Positions 62,971 through 64,000 of a stretch of 64,000 nucleotides of DNA are shown piece after piece; position 1 is the stretch's first letter; every line of letters begins with the position of its first letter. The DNA is from SZUA-320 sp963707875 (GTDB lineage Bacteria > Gemmatimonadota > Gemmatimonadetes > Gemmatimonadales > GWC2-71-9): the NCBI GenBank assembly GCA_963707875.1, contig CAVPRU010000002.1:434001-498000 (forward strand), in the 5' to 3' direction. The notes beneath the pieces were generated by a model. That model did no database searches. It saw only the letters and a program-made list of their open reading frames with translations, and was not told the origin of the DNA. The position numbers and the translations under genes were made by a program.

Positions 62971-63209
62971 AGAGCAACCTGCGACTCATCCGCCGCGTCC
63001 TGGGCACCGCCCTGGTACTCGGTGGGCTGGCCTTCGGCACGTCAGCCCTGTTTGCCAGTCCGACCATCGCCGCCTGTCCGGACGACGGTTGGGCCTTCCT
63101 CGGCGCCTGTGCGAGCCAGCCAGAGTGTCAAAACAAGTGCGAAGCGGTTCACGGCCTGGACGTATTTGGGGTGTGCAGCCCGTCAGGCTGCTGTCGCTGC
63201 CTCTTCTAG
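62967..63209 (+). CDS. Secreted cysteine-rich small protein (8 Cys in the mature part)
   Basis: 80 residues. Positively charged N-terminus and hydrophobic segment (RVLGTALVLGGLAFGTSALF) form a signal peptide with likely cleavage near SPTIAA; the mature ~45 residues start ACPDDGWAFLGAC and end SGCCRCLF with eight Cys. AAGGAG upstream of the ATG. No known family recognised. Looks like a disulfide-stabilised secreted peptide (antimicrobial, metal-binding or RiPP-like); the adjacent thioredoxin-like gene supports disulfide processing. Function inferred only. Confidence 0.75.
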   Translation: MKSNLRLIRRVLGTALVLGGLAFGTSALFASPTIAACPDDGWAFLGACASQPECQNKCEAVHGLDVFGVCSPSGCCRCLF

Positions 63210-63260
63210 GAGATCAGTTCCAGCGGGATTGGTCGAGGTAGCCGTTCCTGACCATGGGTG

Positions 63261-63294
63261 CCGTCACCGGAGTGCACCAGCACCCCGGTGACGG
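63261..63294 (+). terminator. Hairpin downstream of the Cys-rich peptide gene
   Basis: Perfect 10-bp stem CCGTCACCGG/CCGGTGACGG with a 14-base loop, about 50 bases after the stop. No T-run follows, so it may be a weak or Rho-assisted terminator or an RNA-stabilising structure. Confidence 0.45.
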
Positions 63295-63484
63295 TCGCTC
63301 TGGCCACGGATACCACGCAGCACCCTTGCGAGGGGGCGAAAGTTCCGGCGAGGTCCTCCATCTCGAGCCTGAGAGGGCTTCCCGCGTCTGCCGCCATGTT
63401 CCTTCCGGCTGCGTAGGGTCTGCTGGAACAGGCGCGGAGTAGTACCCTACTGCATGAGGTCGACGTGATTGCTGCATTTCTGGG

Positions 63485-63526
63485 TGGTGGGTCGATTGGA
63501 GGCGGCGGAACCCGACATTCGCGAGG
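63485..63526 (+). repeat. Short repeat block B, copy 2
   Basis: TGGTGGGTCGATTGG followed by GGCGGAACCCGACATTCGCG, matching 56351-56407 with a shorter gap. Located between the Cys-rich gene and the ArsM-like gene. The rest of 63295-63613 shows no convincing gene. Confidence 0.6.
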
Positions 63527-63613
63527 GACTACCCCGGCAGATCACCCGGTTTGTCAATGAGTTACAGATATTCTATCGGATTCCAATTGCGGTGCTGAGC
63601 GCCCGACAAGCGG

Positions 63614-64000
63614 CTACCCGGTCGGCTTGATCGCCGTCATCATCACCGCCTTGACCCCGTACGCCTCGGCCGAATTCTGGGTCGAAGCGTGGCGGAACCG
63701 GAAGCGCGGCACCACCGCGCTCTTCACCCTGGTGAAGCCGGTCTCCTCCAGCAACCTGAACATCTCTCCCTCCGGGAGAGCCCCTCCGATTCAACTGGCC
63801 CAGAGCTTGGGATCGTTGACGATCGATTGGCTGAGCTGCTTGGCGCTCACGATATCGGTGATGGAGATCCGACCACCGGGCTTGAGCACCCGGAACATCT
63901 CCTCGATCACCTTCCGCTTCCGGAAGGACAGGTTGATCACGCCGTTGGAGATGATGATGTCGGCGGTGTGGTCGGGCAGCGGCAGGGCTTCCATCCGGCC
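63614..64000 (-). CDS. ArsM-like SAM methyltransferase, candidate selenoprotein (in-frame TGA), partial
   Basis: C-terminal ~128 codons of a methyltransferase. Motifs MEALPLPDHTADIIISNGVI and MFRVLKPGGRISITDIV are those of arsenite/class I methyltransferases. After NDPKLWAS the frame has TGA (63791-63793) and continues without shift as IGGALPEGEMFRLLEETGFT to PRFRFRHASTQNSAEAYGVK and a TAG at 63614-63616. Arsenite methyltransferases carry a substrate-binding Cys at this place (ASC[IV]GGA). A hairpin with G-containing loop follows the TGA. Reading as Sec gives the full domain; otherwise the protein is truncated before its conserved C-terminus. N-terminus is beyond the window. Confidence 0.65.
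63764..63793 (-). promoter_or_regulatory. Bacterial SECIS-like hairpin directly after the in-frame TGA
   Basis: On the minus strand: TGA (63793-63791), ten bases, then stem CTCTCCC (63780-63774), loop GGA (63773-63771) and GGGAGAG (63770-63764). A 7-bp perfect stem, G at the first loop positions, about 18 bases from the TGA to the loop: within the described limits for bacterial SECIS elements. Confidence 0.6.

Noticed and set aside
63206..63397. 63-residue minus-strand frame after the Cys-rich gene
   Set aside because: No ribosome site, no domain, and it lies across the hairpin at 63261-63294; likely chance.
1..64000. tRNA or rRNA genes
   Set aside because: I looked for cloverleaf and conserved TTCGA-type arms in intergenic spaces and found none I could support; a covariance-model search would be decisive.

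Overview
Organism. The window is GC-rich, with almost no AT-rich spacer, and is packed with tightly coupled operons. Its gene repertoire includes large BNR-repeat secreted proteins, a zinc-ribbon Ser/Thr kinase with TPRs, DUF4876/TonB/DUF6850 surface operons, M16 peptidase pairs, Tat-exported Gfo/Idh oxidoreductases and a lysine-rich SWIB protein. This suggests a Gemmatimonadota-like Gram-negative bacterium (inference from gene content; no rRNA gene is present). Most of the sequence is chromosomal housekeeping and accessory DNA, with one degraded IS3-family element and one low-GC module.

Layout. 1-3.3 kb (minus): a probable putrescine/GABA operon (class III aminotransferase, nitrilase-type amidase, start of a decarboxylase-like protein). 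3.5-4.2 kb: an HXXEE membrane protein. 4.4-10.5 kb (plus): a lysine operon dapE-asd-lysC-dapB-dapA-dapD, every junction overlapping by a few bases, preceded by a Thr/Met/Lys-rich leader peptide and an attenuator-like terminator. 10.5-16.7 kb: SWIB protein, TlpA-like thioredoxin, BNR protein, carbamoylase, ureohydrolase. 16.8-22.9 kb: a Cus/Czc-type metal efflux operon. 22.9-30.1 kb: acyltransferase, small secreted proteins, galactokinase, sodium symporter and nucleotidyltransferase. 30.2-40.6 kb: a split BNR gene, EEP hydrolase, DinB, NTF2-like, DUF1080, DUF2231 diverging from a membrane LuxR regulator, a tyrosine phenol-lyase, and a non-catalytic M16 subunit.

40.6-56 kb is rich in broken genes (M16 protease, Gfo/Idh oxidoreductase, sugar isomerase, a HEAT-like paralogue, transposase, protein kinase). 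Nearly all breaks are single-base indels, mostly insertions, so sequencing or assembly error competes with genuine decay. Inside it lie a DUF4876 gene cut by an IS3-type element (49989-51277) and a 1.65-kb low-GC module (51328-52982). The module carries an AAA+ ATPase behind seven regularly spaced ACACAG boxes and is bounded by a 10-bp inverted repeat.

56.1-64 kb: a DUF4876/TonB receptor/DUF6850 operon, a divergent pair encoding a thioredoxin-like protein and a cysteine-rich peptide, and at the right edge an ArsM-like methyltransferase whose reading frame continues through an in-frame TGA followed by a bacterial-SECIS-like hairpin. A diverged fragment of the same gene at 56.1-56.3 kb keeps the TGA at the same codon.

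Most notable: the candidate selenoprotein methyltransferase, the lysine-operon attenuator, the ACACAG-array ATPase module, and the Cys-rich peptide/thioredoxin pair.
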